64,000 nucleotides of DNA, taken from NCBI RefSeq assembly GCF_001787335.1, contig NZ_CP014674.1, positions 1,320,501-1,384,500 of the forward strand, written 5' to 3'. The position numbers and the translations under genes were made by a program. Position 1 is the stretch's first letter; each line of letters begins with the position of its first letter. Positions 19,145 through 27,828 of this stretch are shown here, piece by piece. The stretch is from Kozakia baliensis (GTDB lineage Bacteria; Pseudomonadota; Alphaproteobacteria; Acetobacterales; Acetobacteraceae). The notes below the pieces were generated by a model. It did not search any database, was not told the DNA's origin, and worked only from the letters and a program-made list of their open reading frames with translations.

Positions 19145-22100
19145 GAAGCGCCCCACAAACTGGCTGCAATGGCATTGCGCCGGGTCACCCACAATCCCGC
19201 ATCGGCCAGAGAACGGAAGCGCGCGCGCAAAGCGGCCAGCGCGGATGGATTTTCTTGCGCCATGAACGTCACGAGATCGCTCCGCCCCAGCGTGGCGTCG
19301 TAATAGATATCGAAGAGGTGAGCGGGCACATCGCGCGTTAACTGCGCGAATATGGCGAGATTGTCGAGAGTTGCGGTAATTTCCGCCGCACCGCGAAAGC
19401 TATGACGCATCATGCCGCTGGCCCAATCCGGATTGACCGCACGTGCGCGCACCACGCGGGAAATTTCCTCGCGCAACGTACGGGCGCGCGGCGTTTCCGG
19501 TCGCGTGGCGTCGATATGATAAAGCGTGGGCGTAGCGCCTCCCAGCCGGGCAATAGCCGCTGCGGGACCAGCCTCATGCGCTGCGTAATCCGGAGAGAGC
19601 AACAAATCGGTTTCAGCTAAATCCTGCACATGGGCCATGCTGTCCGCTCCACGAATCCGCGTCTCCAGAGCCTGACGATCTTGGCAAATATTGCCATCTG
19701 CGCCGATCGTCCATTCCGATGCGCTGAGCCATGCTTCTCCGGCGGCGCCACGGCCTTCAAGGCTATAATCATCGGCAATCGCACCAAGTCCGATGCCATA
19801 TTGGCCGGGCTTCGGGCCGAAGACCCGTGGGCTGCGGTTAAGATACGGGTTTTCATCCGCCGGTTCTTCCCGTTCGGCCAAAGCCGCCGCCGCCGCTTCG
19901 AACATCTGCGCCAAGCTGGGAAAAACGTCTCGGAATAACCCCGAAACCCGGAGCGTTACATCGATCCTCGGACGACCGAGTAGCGCGGGGGGAATAATGT
20001 CAAAGCCGGAAACGCGTTCCGAACCGCCATCCCAACGCGGCGCGACACCAGCCAGATGAAGCGCCATGGCGAATTCTTCCCCGGCCGTGCGCATGGTCGC
20101 CGAACCCCACAAATCGACGATCAAACCGCGCGGCCAATCGCCATGATCCTGTAGATGGCGGCGAAGCAATTCCTCGGCCAGGCGCACGCCTTGCGCGTAG
20201 GCTACACGACTCGGCACGCTGCGAGGATCGACCGTATAAAGATTGCGACCTGTCGGAAGAACGTCGCTGCGCCCCCGGGCGGGCGATCCCGCCGGTCCGG
20301 GGGCGACCGGTTGGCCGGAAAGAGCCGCAAGAAGCCCTTCGCGTTCTCCTGCGCCTTGACCGTAAACATGGAGGCCATCACCGAATTGGCTTTCCTTGAT
20401 GTCGCAAACAAAGCGGTCGATCCGAGTAATGGCCTCGGCAGCGCTGGAACCTTGTGGGATACCAAGATCCTGCTCAACGCCTCCGGCCTGAGCCTCGGCG
20501 CGGATCGTGGCGATTAGGCGATCACGGCGAGAAGGGTCCAAACCTTCGGCAGTGGAATATTCGTCGAGCAACCGTTCCAGCCGTAACATTCCCTCCGGAA
20601 CGGCGCTTCCACATTGCGGGGGCGGCAAATGGCCTAACGTTACAGCACTGATGCGGCGTTTGGCTTGCGCGGCTTCGCCCGGATCATTGACGATAAAAGG
20701 ATAAATAACGGGCAGGCTACCGATCAATATTTCAGGCCAGCAGGCGCCGGACAGCGCCACCGCTTTGCCGGGCAGCCACTCCAATGTGCCATGCGCGCCG
20801 ACATGCACCAGCGCGTGGAAGCGCTGGCTTTGTAACCACAGGTAAAAAGCGACATAGCTATGTCGTGGCGTGCGGAGCAGATCATGATAATCGCCGTCTC
20901 GCTCGCACACATCGCCACGTTCGGGTTGAAGCGCAACCAGTGCATTTCCTTGCCGAATGGCTGAAAAATGGAATTTTCCTTCACGCACGGCCGGATCGTG
21001 AATCGGATCTCCCCAGGCGGTTTCGAGCGTTTGGCGCAAGGCTTCCGGCAATGCTGCCAAGGCCGCGCGATATGCTTCCAGGGGCCAGGTTTGTTCGGTT
21101 GTTTGCAAGAGTTGCGGCAAAGGTCGTTCGGTAGATGTGACCTGATATTTATTCTGTTTCAGATCGTCCAGAATGACTTCAGTAGAAGCCAGAGCGTCCA
21201 GTCCAACGGCATGAGCCATCTGGTCGGGCCGTCCCGGATAGGTCGAAAGCACGATGACCAACCGCCGTTCGGGCGCGGAAGTTACGGCTAGCTTGTGCCA
21301 AGCGCCGATACGGTCCGCCACGGCGACGATGCGCGCAGGATCAGCTTGATGTATCTGCCTTGAAAATTGCAGGTGCGGATCGCGTTCCGCTGCGGATTTG
21401 AAACTGACGACACCGGCAAAGAGACGCCCATCCACTTCCGGCAAGACGACATGCATGGCGAGATCGGCTGGCGAAAGACCACGCTCGGCCGCCTCCCAAT
21501 CGCGTTTTTGCGCGGTGGAAAGCGCTACCTGAAACACAGGGCATCCACCGGCGTCGAGCGGTGATGCGCCATCTTTTCCACGTGCGGAAAATGCGGTGGC
21601 GTTGATGACGATAACCGGGCGGCTGATTTGTAGCGCTTGCCGCACCCAGTTCGCAGCATTCAATTCCTTGAAGGATGGAGCAAAAATTCCCACGGCGCGA
21701 AAGCCGCGCTCACGCATGGCGTGGATGAGCGCATCTACTGGCCCTGTATCTGCTGAGGTCAGATAAGAGCGATAAAAAGTGACGACGACCAATGGATCAT
21801 TGTCATGCTGCTGCGGCGCGATAACAACGCCATTTTCAGGACTATACCAACCCCATTCGGGCAGGGGCTTCGGCTCGGGCATGGAGTTGGCGTCCAGGCC
21901 CGAAGCCTGCGCCAGTTGCGCCAAAGCCGCGCGCGCCGCCACTGCGCCGCCCATGTCGCACAAAGCCGCCAAACGTCGCAGAGTGGTTTCCGGCACGGTT
22001 GACATCTCGTCGAGACGGGAATCGTCACGACCATCGGCGGGGATGACGGCCAGTGCGATGCCTCTTTGGCGCGCCGCGTCATGTACCTGCGTTAGTCCGT

Positions 22101-22383
22101 ATGACCAGTAACTCATGCCACCGATCAGGCGGATCAATATGCCCTTGGCATGCGATAACGTGGCGTCGATATAGGTATCGACGGAAAGCGGATGACGCAG
22201 AGCTGTCAGATTGGCCAATCGTAGGCTCGGCAGATCGCCCTTAGCCGCATGCCATCCTGCCGCGAAAGCCCCGAGGTCGCTGTCGGAAAAAGACAGCACC
22301 ACGAGGTCGGCCGGGCTTTGACCGAGATCGGTGGGCGTCTCCGTCTCATCCAGGCCATGACTTTCGCGGAAGACGACATGCAC
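19141..22383 (-). CDS. cobN: Cobaltochelatase large subunit CobN
   Basis: A 1080-residue homologue of the magnesium-chelatase H subunit. It binds hydrogenobyrinate a,c-diamide while the AAA/VWA partner subunits drive cobalt insertion. Recognisable blocks are RLIGGMSYWSYGLTQ, VNATAF-like loop, VGAHGTLEWLPGKAVALSGACWPE near residue 550, and the C-terminal SDLVTFMAQENPSALAALRARF. The start is GTG 22383, with AAGGTG eight bases upstream (the cobW stop lies in this site); the open frame continues further but reads through cobW. At 1080 residues it is slightly short for the family. The CobS and CobT-type partner subunits are not in this window. Confidence 0.93.
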   Translation of the reverse strand: MHVVFRESHGLDETETPTDLGQSPADLVVLSFSDSDLGAFAAGWHAAKGDLPSLRLANLTALRHPLSVDTYIDATLSHAKGILIRLIGGMSYWSYGLTQVHDAARQRGIALAVIPADGRDDSRLDEMSTVPETTLRRLAALCDMGGAVAARAALAQLAQASGLDANSMPEPKPLPEWGWYSPENGVVIAPQQHDNDPLVVVTFYRSYLTSADTGPVDALIHAMRERGFRAVGIFAPSFKELNAANWVRQALQISRPVIVINATAFSARGKDGASPLDAGGCPVFQVALSTAQKRDWEAAERGLSPADLAMHVVLPEVDGRLFAGVVSFKSAAERDPHLQFSRQIHQADPARIVAVADRIGAWHKLAVTSAPERRLVIVLSTYPGRPDQMAHAVGLDALASTEVILDDLKQNKYQVTSTERPLPQLLQTTEQTWPLEAYRAALAALPEALRQTLETAWGDPIHDPAVREGKFHFSAIRQGNALVALQPERGDVCERDGDYHDLLRTPRHSYVAFYLWLQSQRFHALVHVGAHGTLEWLPGKAVALSGACWPEILIGSLPVIYPFIVNDPGEAAQAKRRISAVTLGHLPPPQCGSAVPEGMLRLERLLDEYSTAEGLDPSRRDRLIATIRAEAQAGGVEQDLGIPQGSSAAEAITRIDRFVCDIKESQFGDGLHVYGQGAGEREGLLAALSGQPVAPGPAGSPARGRSDVLPTGRNLYTVDPRSVPSRVAYAQGVRLAEELLRRHLQDHGDWPRGLIVDLWGSATMRTAGEEFAMALHLAGVAPRWDGGSERVSGFDIIPPALLGRPRIDVTLRVSGLFRDVFPSLAQMFEAAAAALAEREEPADENPYLNRSPRVFGPKPGQYGIGLGAIADDYSLEGRGAAGEAWLSASEWTIGADGNICQDRQALETRIRGADSMAHVQDLAETDLLLSPDYAAHEAGPAAAIARLGGATPTLYHIDATRPETPRARTLREEISRVVRARAVNPDWASGMMRHSFRGAAEITATLDNLAIFAQLTRDVPAHLFDIYYDATLGRSDLVTFMAQENPSALAALRARFRSLADAGLWVTRRNAIAASLWGAS

Positions 22384-22388
22384 GGTAT

Positions 22389-23471
22389 TTACACCTTCGC
22401 CGTGGTTCGCCCCGTCAATACCGCACGGATCGCCCCGGGGTCGACATGATCGTGCTCGGCGATCACGACAAGGCGGGTCTGGCGCGGCTGCGCGCCCCAT
22501 GGCCGGTCATATTGCGTACGAACGCGCTCGCCCACGGCCTGGACCAGCATCCGCATCGGCTTGCCGCTGACGGCGACATAGCCCTTTACGCGCAAAATCT
22601 GCTGTTCGCGCGCAAGCGTGCGGATCGCATCGGCCAGCGCCTCCGGATCGGCGATCTCCGGCAGATCGATAACGACGCTATCGAAATCGTCATGCTCATG
22701 ATCGTCATGACCATCGTGGTGCGAAGGGCGGGCGGCAAGATCGTTTTCCGCCGCGGCGTTAAGGCCGAGAACAACCTGCGGATCGACCACGCCATCACGC
22801 ATCGGAACGATTGGCAGTGGGCGCGGCGCTTCATGGGCAATCGTCGCGCGGGCGCGTTCGAGGCCTGCGGTATCGACCAGGTCGGCCTTGGAAAGAAGCA
22901 CGATATCGGCGCAGGAAAGCTGATCTTCGAAAACTTCCGCCAATGGCGTTTCGTGATCGAGGCTCTCATCCGCGCGGCGTTGCGCATCCACGGCTTCCAG
23001 ATCGGGAGCGAAGCGCCCGGCGGCGACCGCCTCGGCATCGGCGACCGTAATGACGCCATCCACCGTAATGCGCGAACGGATGCTCGGCCAGTCGAAAGCC
23101 TTGAGCAGCGGCTTGGGAAGCGCGAGGCCAGAAGTTTCGATCAGAATATGATCCGGTCGGTTCGGCAGGGCCATCAGCTTTTCAACCGTCGGAATGAAAT
23201 CGTCCGCCACGGTGCAGCAAATGCAGCCATTCGCCAGTTCGAGGATGTTCTCCGCCGGGCAATTTTCGTCGGCACAGGATTTGAGAATATCGCCATCCAC
23301 CCCCAACGTCCCAAATTCATTGACCAGTACGGCCAAGCGCCGCCCTTGCGGGTTGGTCATCAAATGCCGAATGAGCGTGGTTTTTCCAGACCCAAGAAAG
23401 CCGGTGATGACGGTGACGGGAATCTTCGCGAGGTCGTTTCCGGAAAATCCAGTTTGAGGAAAGTCGATCAT
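22389..23471 (-). CDS. cobW: CobW-type G3E GTPase, cobalt chaperone
   Basis: A 360-residue COG0523 GTPase thought to deliver cobalt to the chelatase. The P-loop GFLGSGKTTLIRHLM is near residue 20. The metal site motif CICC lies within ANGCICCTVADDF. TSGLALPKPLL follows, and the G4 motif is SKADLVD. A histidine/aspartate-rich stretch near residues 250-265 (SHHDGHDDHEHDD) is a probable metal store. ATG 23471 has AGGAG seven bases upstream. The gene begins two bases after the DUF1636 stop and ends five bases before the cobN start. Confidence 0.95.
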   Translation of the reverse strand: MIDFPQTGFSGNDLAKIPVTVITGFLGSGKTTLIRHLMTNPQGRRLAVLVNEFGTLGVDGDILKSCADENCPAENILELANGCICCTVADDFIPTVEKLMALPNRPDHILIETSGLALPKPLLKAFDWPSIRSRITVDGVITVADAEAVAAGRFAPDLEAVDAQRRADESLDHETPLAEVFEDQLSCADIVLLSKADLVDTAGLERARATIAHEAPRPLPIVPMRDGVVDPQVVLGLNAAAENDLAARPSHHDGHDDHEHDDFDSVVIDLPEIADPEALADAIRTLAREQQILRVKGYVAVSGKPMRMLVQAVGERVRTQYDRPWGAQPRQTRLVVIAEHDHVDPGAIRAVLTGRTTAKV

Positions 23472-23472
23472 T

Positions 23473-23829
23473 TCAGGGCTCCTGGGGCGGGATTCTGGCA
23501 AGGCTTTGTTTGCGAAAAATTGCCGGGCGCTCACGCCACGGCACGAGGCCATCAGCCGAGGCGGCATAAGCGGCGGCGCCCGTTAAGATGTCCGGCGCAT
23601 CGCTTTCAGCGAGCCGGCCATAGACATAACTCCAGCGCCCAGGCGCGCTCAACGCCACTGCGCAGCCATTACTGCAAGCCGAAAGACATTCGACTGGCGT
23701 GACAGTAAGGCCATGCGGCGTGGGTGCGGCTTTTAACGTGTCATAGAGCCGCGTTCCGGCAACGGGCTGTCCTTCCACGACCGGTTCACCCGCGCGGCAG
23801 GTCGTGCAAACAAAGAGTTTTGCGTTCAT
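23473..23829 (-). CDS. DUF1636 cysteine-rich (2Fe-2S ferredoxin-like) protein of the B12 locus
   Basis: A 118-residue protein of the DUF1636 family, which is repeatedly found in front of cobW under B12 riboswitch control. It has an N-terminal LFVCTTCRAG pair of cysteines and a second pair in VECLSACSNGCAVAL, a thioredoxin-like ferredoxin pattern that could bind an Fe-S cluster or metal. The open frame reaches back to 24129 through the riboswitch, but ATG 23829 marks the start of similarity and lies just after the SD hairpin. First gene of the riboswitch-controlled operon. Its function is unknown; metal handling or electron transfer for B12 synthesis is inferred. Confidence 0.85.
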   Translation of the reverse strand: MNAKLFVCTTCRAGEPVVEGQPVAGTRLYDTLKAAPTPHGLTVTPVECLSACSNGCAVALSAPGRWSYVYGRLAESDAPDILTGAAAYAASADGLVPWRERPAIFRKQSLARIPPQEP

Positions 23830-23836
23830 GTCCCAG

Positions 23837-23854
23837 CCCTGTTTCGCAACAGGG
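23837..23854 (-). promoter_or_regulatory. Hairpin in front of the DUF1636 start (riboswitch expression platform)
   Basis: A perfect 7-base-pair stem (CCCTGTT / AACAGGG) with a 4-base loop ends eight bases before ATG 23829. Its 3' arm contains the AGGG that would serve as the ribosome site. No run of T follows. This fits a translational on/off switch run by the upstream cobalamin aptamer. The structure is seen directly; its switching role is inferred. Confidence 0.55.
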
Positions 23855-23940
23855 ATGCGCGCGGCCAGCACCTCGCGGCCGCAAAGAGCGGGGAGGGAGA
23901 TACGGCCGGTCGCAGCACACCCCGGCTGCCCGTTGTATTT

Positions 23941-24140
23941 GCGGTGGCAGGTCTCCCGGCTCGCGGATTCAGGGTTTCCCCAACGATAGCCCATCCTTCC
24001 CGACTGCGTGTCAGTGGCGTTGGGCCATCTTTCCGGTAACGGTCGCGGGGGCGGCTGTGCCTGAGCGATCCCTTTTAGGAAAACCCTGTCACATTCCCTC
24101 TTAGCCTCTTGGCGAAAAACTTCCGCCAAGAGGAACCATC
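23941..24140 (-). promoter_or_regulatory. Cobalamin (adenosylcobalamin) riboswitch
   Basis: Read on the minus strand, the leader has the conserved cobalamin-aptamer blocks in the right order: GGTTCC, a variable stem, CTAAGAGGGAATGTG, the B12-box GCCACTG, a GTCGGGAAGG segment, and GAGCCGGGAGACCTGCC at the 3' end. The spacing and the roughly 200-base size match the class. It lies between the divergent cobQ and the DUF1636-cobW-cobN operon and points at the latter. High adenosylcobalamin should reduce expression of that operon. Confidence 0.95.
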
Positions 24141-24233
24141 CTTCTCGGCTGTTGCGGCAAGGTGGGGCTTATGTCAAGCGATGAGGCGCGTTTCGAGCAT
24201 ATTGTCTCGCCCCAGCGTCGATGAAGGAAAGCA

Positions 24234-25679
24234 ATGCGCGCTCTGATGATTCAAGGCACCGGCTCGAATGTGGGCAAATCCTTACTGGTGGCAGGGCTGT
24301 GTCGGGCCGCAGTGCGGCGGGGCTTGTCCGTCGCGCCGTTCAAGCCGCAGAACATGTCCAACAATGCGGCCGTCACGGAGGATGGTGGGGAGATCGGGCG
24401 CGCGCAGGCGCTTCAGGCTCTTGCCTGCGGACGACCGGCGCACACGGATATGAACCCCGTTTTGCTGAAGCCTGAATCCGATCTCGGCGCGCAGGTTATC
24501 GTGCAGGGTCATCGTATCGCGACGGTAAAGGCGCGCGATTACGCCAAGCTCAAGCCACGATTGCTCTCGCCAGTTCTGGAAAGCTTTGCGCGTTTGCGGC
24601 AAAGCGCCGATCTCGTCATTGTCGAAGGCGCGGGCAGCCCCGCCGAAGTGAATTTACGCAGCAATGATATCGCCAATATGGGCTTTGCACGCGCTGCCGA
24701 TGTGCCGGTGATCCTCGTGGGGGATATCGACCGGGGCGGGGTGATTGCGCAAATAGTCGGCACGCGCGTTGTCCTCGATGCGGAGGACGCAGCCCAGATT
24801 GCAGGGTTTCTGATTAACCGTTTTCGTGGCGATACGCGTTTGTTCGATGATGGTTATGCCACGATCGAGGAACGCACCGGCTGGCGTGGCTTCGGTGTCG
24901 TGCCCTACTTCGCGGATGCGGCTTTATTGCCCGCGGAGGATGCGCTCGATTTGGGGCGGGCCAAGGGGAGTGGCCCGCTACGCATTGCTGTGCCGATCCT
25001 CTCGCGTATTGCCAATTTCGATGATCTCGACCCTTTGGCCCAAGAGCCGCACGTTACGCTCAGCCTCATCAAACCGGGCGAAGCTATTCCGGGCGATACC
25101 GATCTGATTATCCTGCCCGGCACCAAATCCACTCGTGCGGACCTTGCCTGGTTGCGTAAGCAGGGTTGGGATATCGATATTCTAGCGCATGTGCGGCGCG
25201 GCGGCCATGTATTGGGCATTTGCGGCGGCTATCAGATGTTAGGGCTGGCGGTGCAGGACCCAGAAGGGCTGGAAGGTCCGGCTGGCGATACACCGGGCCT
25301 TGGCGTGCTCGATGTCGTGACGACCATGCAATCGGGCAAACATCTTTCGCAAGTGAAGGCCGTGCATACAGCGAGCGGCACGATTTTTTTAGGCTACGAA
25401 ATTCATATGGGGGAAACCACGGGCGCAGCCTGCTCGCGCTCGTTCGCGCATATTGCAGGTGCCCCAGAGGGTGCTGTGTCCTCCGATGGGCGCATTATGG
25501 GAAGCTATTTGCACGGCATGTTTGCGGAAGATGCTTTTCGCAGCGCGTTTTTACGCCAGTTAGGCGGCCCGACTTCCAATCTGAATTATAGAAAAAAAGT
25601 CGAGAAGACGCTTGATGACTTGGCCGAACATCTCGAAGCGCATTGTGACGTCGATGCATTATTGGCGACCGCACGATAA
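24234..25679 (+). CDS. cobQ: Cobyric acid synthase (glutamine-hydrolysing)
   Basis: A 481-residue amidotransferase that adds the four amides at b, d, e and g of adenosylcobyrinate a,c-diamide. The N-terminal domain has [20 protein letters not shown] and [11 protein letters not shown]. The glutaminase domain has [17 protein letters not shown] and the nucleophile Cys in [11 protein letters not shown] (residue ~332). An AAGGA precedes the ATG. It is divergent from the riboswitch operon and has no aptamer of its own visible; it converges on bluB with a 6-base gap in which a small CGATAA/TTATCG hairpin lies. Confidence 0.95.
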   Translation: MRALMIQGTGSNVGKSLLVAGLCRAAVRRGLSVAPFKPQNMSNNAAVTEDGGEIGRAQALQALACGRPAHTDMNPVLLKPESDLGAQVIVQGHRIATVKARDYAKLKPRLLSPVLESFARLRQSADLVIVEGAGSPAEVNLRSNDIANMGFARAADVPVILVGDIDRGGVIAQIVGTRVVLDAEDAAQIAGFLINRFRGDTRLFDDGYATIEERTGWRGFGVVPYFADAALLPAEDALDLGRAKGSGPLRIAVPILSRIANFDDLDPLAQEPHVTLSLIKPGEAIPGDTDLIILPGTKSTRADLAWLRKQGWDIDILAHVRRGGHVLGICGGYQMLGLAVQDPEGLEGPAGDTPGLGVLDVVTTMQSGKHLSQVKAVHTASGTIFLGYEIHMGETTGAACSRSFAHIAGAPEGAVSSDGRIMGSYLHGMFAEDAFRSAFLRQLGGPTSNLNYRKKVEKTLDDLAEHLEAHCDVDALLATAR

Positions 25680-25685
25680 ACGCGC

Positions 25686-26324
25686 TTATCGCGTCTCCCA
25701 AGGGTGCAGGTGATTTTCCTGCCAGCCGACGCGATGGAGCAAGGGCGTATCATCATTGAATTCAGGATAGCCGATGCAAAGATAGACTGAAAACCGCCAG
25801 TCTTTTGGGCAGTCGAGAAGCTGTTCCATCACCATGGGATCAAGGATCGAGACCATACCCAGCCCAAGATTTTCCACACGAGCCGCCAGCCACAAAGCGT
25901 GGATCGCCATATGGGTGGAGGCCTGTAACGCATCCGGCATGGTCCGGCGGCCGAGAGTGTGCCCTTCGTCCGGGTCGGAAACCGTAAAAACTGCAAGTTG
26001 AAGCGGCGCTTTTTCCAGGCCAGCGAGTTTGAGTTGCAGATATTCCTCGCGTTTCTGCCCACTATAGCTTGCGGCGGCATCCGCGTTGCAGCGTTTGAAA
26101 TCATCGCGGACTTCGCGGCGCAATTCAGCGTTCTCCACGCGAATCACGCGCCAGGGACGGGCATTGCCGACCGATGGCGCAAGTTCCATCGCGGCATGTA
26201 GCCGCGCGATCACCGCTTCATCGATGGAGTCAGTACGGAAATGGCGCACATCGCGTCGCCAACGCATGAGGCGGTGCAGAGCGAAGACATCCTGATCATC
26301 GAATGTTTCGTGAGGGTGCGTCAT
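25686..26324 (-). CDS. bluB: 5,6-dimethylbenzimidazole synthase
   Basis: A 212-residue nitroreductase-fold enzyme that breaks down reduced FMN with oxygen to yield the lower ligand dimethylbenzimidazole. RWRRDVRHFRTDSIDE and MELAPSVGNARPWRVIRV are the FMN-binding regions. The conserved Asp of the family lies in the NLGLGMVSILDPMVMEQLL region, and SVYLCIGYPE is near the C-terminus. It overlaps the end of cbiB by four bases, so the two are coupled. Its presence means the organism can make true B12 without an imported base. Confidence 0.93.
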   Translation of the reverse strand: MTHPHETFDDQDVFALHRLMRWRRDVRHFRTDSIDEAVIARLHAAMELAPSVGNARPWRVIRVENAELRREVRDDFKRCNADAAASYSGQKREEYLQLKLAGLEKAPLQLAVFTVSDPDEGHTLGRRTMPDALQASTHMAIHALWLAARVENLGLGMVSILDPMVMEQLLDCPKDWRFSVYLCIGYPEFNDDTPLLHRVGWQENHLHPWETR

Positions 26325-27256
26325 ACTGTTTTTGCGATGAGAACGATAACGATCATGAAGAAAGCCAATATCATCATGGCCCGGCGATACAAAGCCAACC
26401 CGTCGAGAAGATTCGTAGGAGTTGGGTCCGGCGCATTGCCGTTGAGCCAGGGTTCGTTCGCAATGCGGTCGGCATAGATACGCGGTCCTGAAAGACGCAC
26501 CCCCAACGCACCGGCAAACGCGGCCTCAGGCCACCCGGCGTTCGGCGAGCGGTGCGCGCGGGCATCTCGCCACATTACCGCTAAAGCCGCGATAGGCCGA
26601 GATGACGCCAGAGCGAACAACAAGCCGGTCAGGCGCGCGGGAATAAGGTTGGCTATATCGTCGATCCGGGCGGCCGCCCATCCGAATGCTTGATGACGAG
26701 GTGTCCGATAGCCGATCATCGAGTCCATGGTGTTGATGGCTTTATAGGCGGCGATGCCAGGCAGCCCCAGCAATATGCCCCAAAATAAGGGGGCGATAAC
26801 GCCGTCCGAAGCATTTTCGGCAAGGCTTTCCGCCGCCGCGCGTGCAATTCCGGCTTCGTCTAGAAGGTTCGGGTTGCGACCGACGATCATTGAGACGGCA
26901 TGACATGCGCTGGCGAGATCACCCACAGCCAGCGGCTTAGCGACAGCCATGACATGGTCGTGCAGCGAGCGTGCAGCCACGAGCGGCCACGCTAGAATGC
27001 CGGTGAGAACGAGCCTGCTCCGACCTTGAAGCAGCAAGCGGGAAAGCATGAGTGCGATGCAGATGGCAACGACGATCACAAACCCGGCGAGAAGTACGCC
27101 TACAACACGCCGAAAGATGTAGCTGTTCTTCTCACGGTTGAGGCGACGATCTCCAGTGGCGATCAACTTACCCAACCATGTTACGGGATGACCGATACGT
27201 GCATATAAAACTTGTGGCCAGCCTATACCGGCGTCCAGACAGATCGCAATAATCAT
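26321..27256 (-). CDS. cbiB: Adenosylcobinamide-phosphate synthase (CbiB/CobD type)
   Basis: A 311-residue integral membrane enzyme that couples adenosylcobyric acid to aminopropanol (phosphate). Blocks seen are the N-terminal CLDAGIGWPQVLYARIGHPV, AAAESLAENASDGVIAPLFW near residue 165, AYKAINTMDSMIGYRTPRH and SPNAGWPEAAFAGALGVRLSG. ATG 27256 has GGAGG only two bases upstream but gives the normal N-terminus; a GTG at 27283 is the alternative. It overlaps bluB by four bases. Also named cobD in aerobic organisms, and not the same as the decarboxylase at 10078-11109. Confidence 0.93.
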   Translation of the reverse strand: MIIAICLDAGIGWPQVLYARIGHPVTWLGKLIATGDRRLNREKNSYIFRRVVGVLLAGFVIVVAICIALMLSRLLLQGRSRLVLTGILAWPLVAARSLHDHVMAVAKPLAVGDLASACHAVSMIVGRNPNLLDEAGIARAAAESLAENASDGVIAPLFWGILLGLPGIAAYKAINTMDSMIGYRTPRHQAFGWAAARIDDIANLIPARLTGLLFALASSRPIAALAVMWRDARAHRSPNAGWPEAAFAGALGVRLSGPRIYADRIANEPWLNGNAPDPTPTNLLDGLALYRRAMMILAFFMIVIVLIAKTV

Positions 27257-27648
27257 GGCCTCCGTGTTTTGTTCGATCAACACCGCACACGGGCCCTTGA
27301 TATAATAAACTCGATCCGTTCCATAAGTCTCGTCTCGCTCCCCCAGAGTAGCTTTTTACGGTCGCTTGCTGTGAGAAGCAAAATCACATCGGTTCGTGCA
27401 TCTTCACCAAACCGATAAGCCAAGAACTCAGTCAATAAATGCTATAACTTAAAATAATATGTAAATAATTACATATATAATGCTTTTTATAAGTCGACAT
27501 TGATTGTCTGGAACCCGCTTATTATATGTTGTTCTATGTGATGTATATTTTCTCCTGAAACGAGGGGAAGACACCTTCGTCGATCATCGCCCGATGATTA
27601 CTAAAGATCATTTAATGATAATGATCGACATTAGAAAGGAATAAACCC
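27257..27648. other. Non-coding AT-rich interval with a hairpin leader
   Basis: No gene is seen here. Base composition becomes clearly AT-rich after about 27420. The right end (27579-27629) contains a perfect 9-base inverted repeat, GTCGATCAT/ATGATCGAC, enclosing shorter alternatives such as ATCATC/GATGAT. It ends just before the AGAAAGGA ribosome site of the small lipoprotein gene. The divergent promoters of cbiB and the lipoprotein gene are expected in this interval. Confidence 0.5.
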
Positions 27649-27828
27649 ATGAAAGAGAGGAGCATCCGCTCAGTATTATCCATCATTTCTATTGCGGTGT
27701 TCACGTTGGTTGCTGGATGTGCGGATATCAATCCAAATCATACATCCACGGGAGGCAACCAATTCGCCAATGCGGTGAAAGTAACTCAGCCCGATGAATA
27801 CACTATTCCCGATCGCGCGCTTTTCTAA
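27649..27828 (+). CDS. Small lipoprotein (59 residues)
   Basis: ATG 27649 is eight bases after AGAAAGGA and opens a 59-codon frame. The N-terminus is KERSIRSVLSIISIAVFTLV followed by AGC, a lipobox whose Cys (about residue 23) should be lipidated. The mature part (~37 residues, polar, ends PDEYTIPDRALF) has no recognised domain. It is probably anchored in the outer or inner membrane facing the periplasm. Its TAA stop is also the left target duplication of the IS5 element. No homologue is recognised; entericidin-like or envelope-stress roles would be guesses. Confidence 0.6.
   Translation: MKERSIRSVLSIISIAVFTLVAGCADINPNHTSTGGNQFANAVKVTQPDEYTIPDRALF

Noticed and set aside
22446-23702. Long open frame (418 codons) on the plus strand
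   Set aside because: It lies antisense to cobW and the DUF1636 gene, which have clear motifs; the reverse frame has none.
23830-24129. Upstream extension of the DUF1636 frame
   Set aside because: These 100 codons read through the cobalamin riboswitch and its expression platform and are not protein-like.
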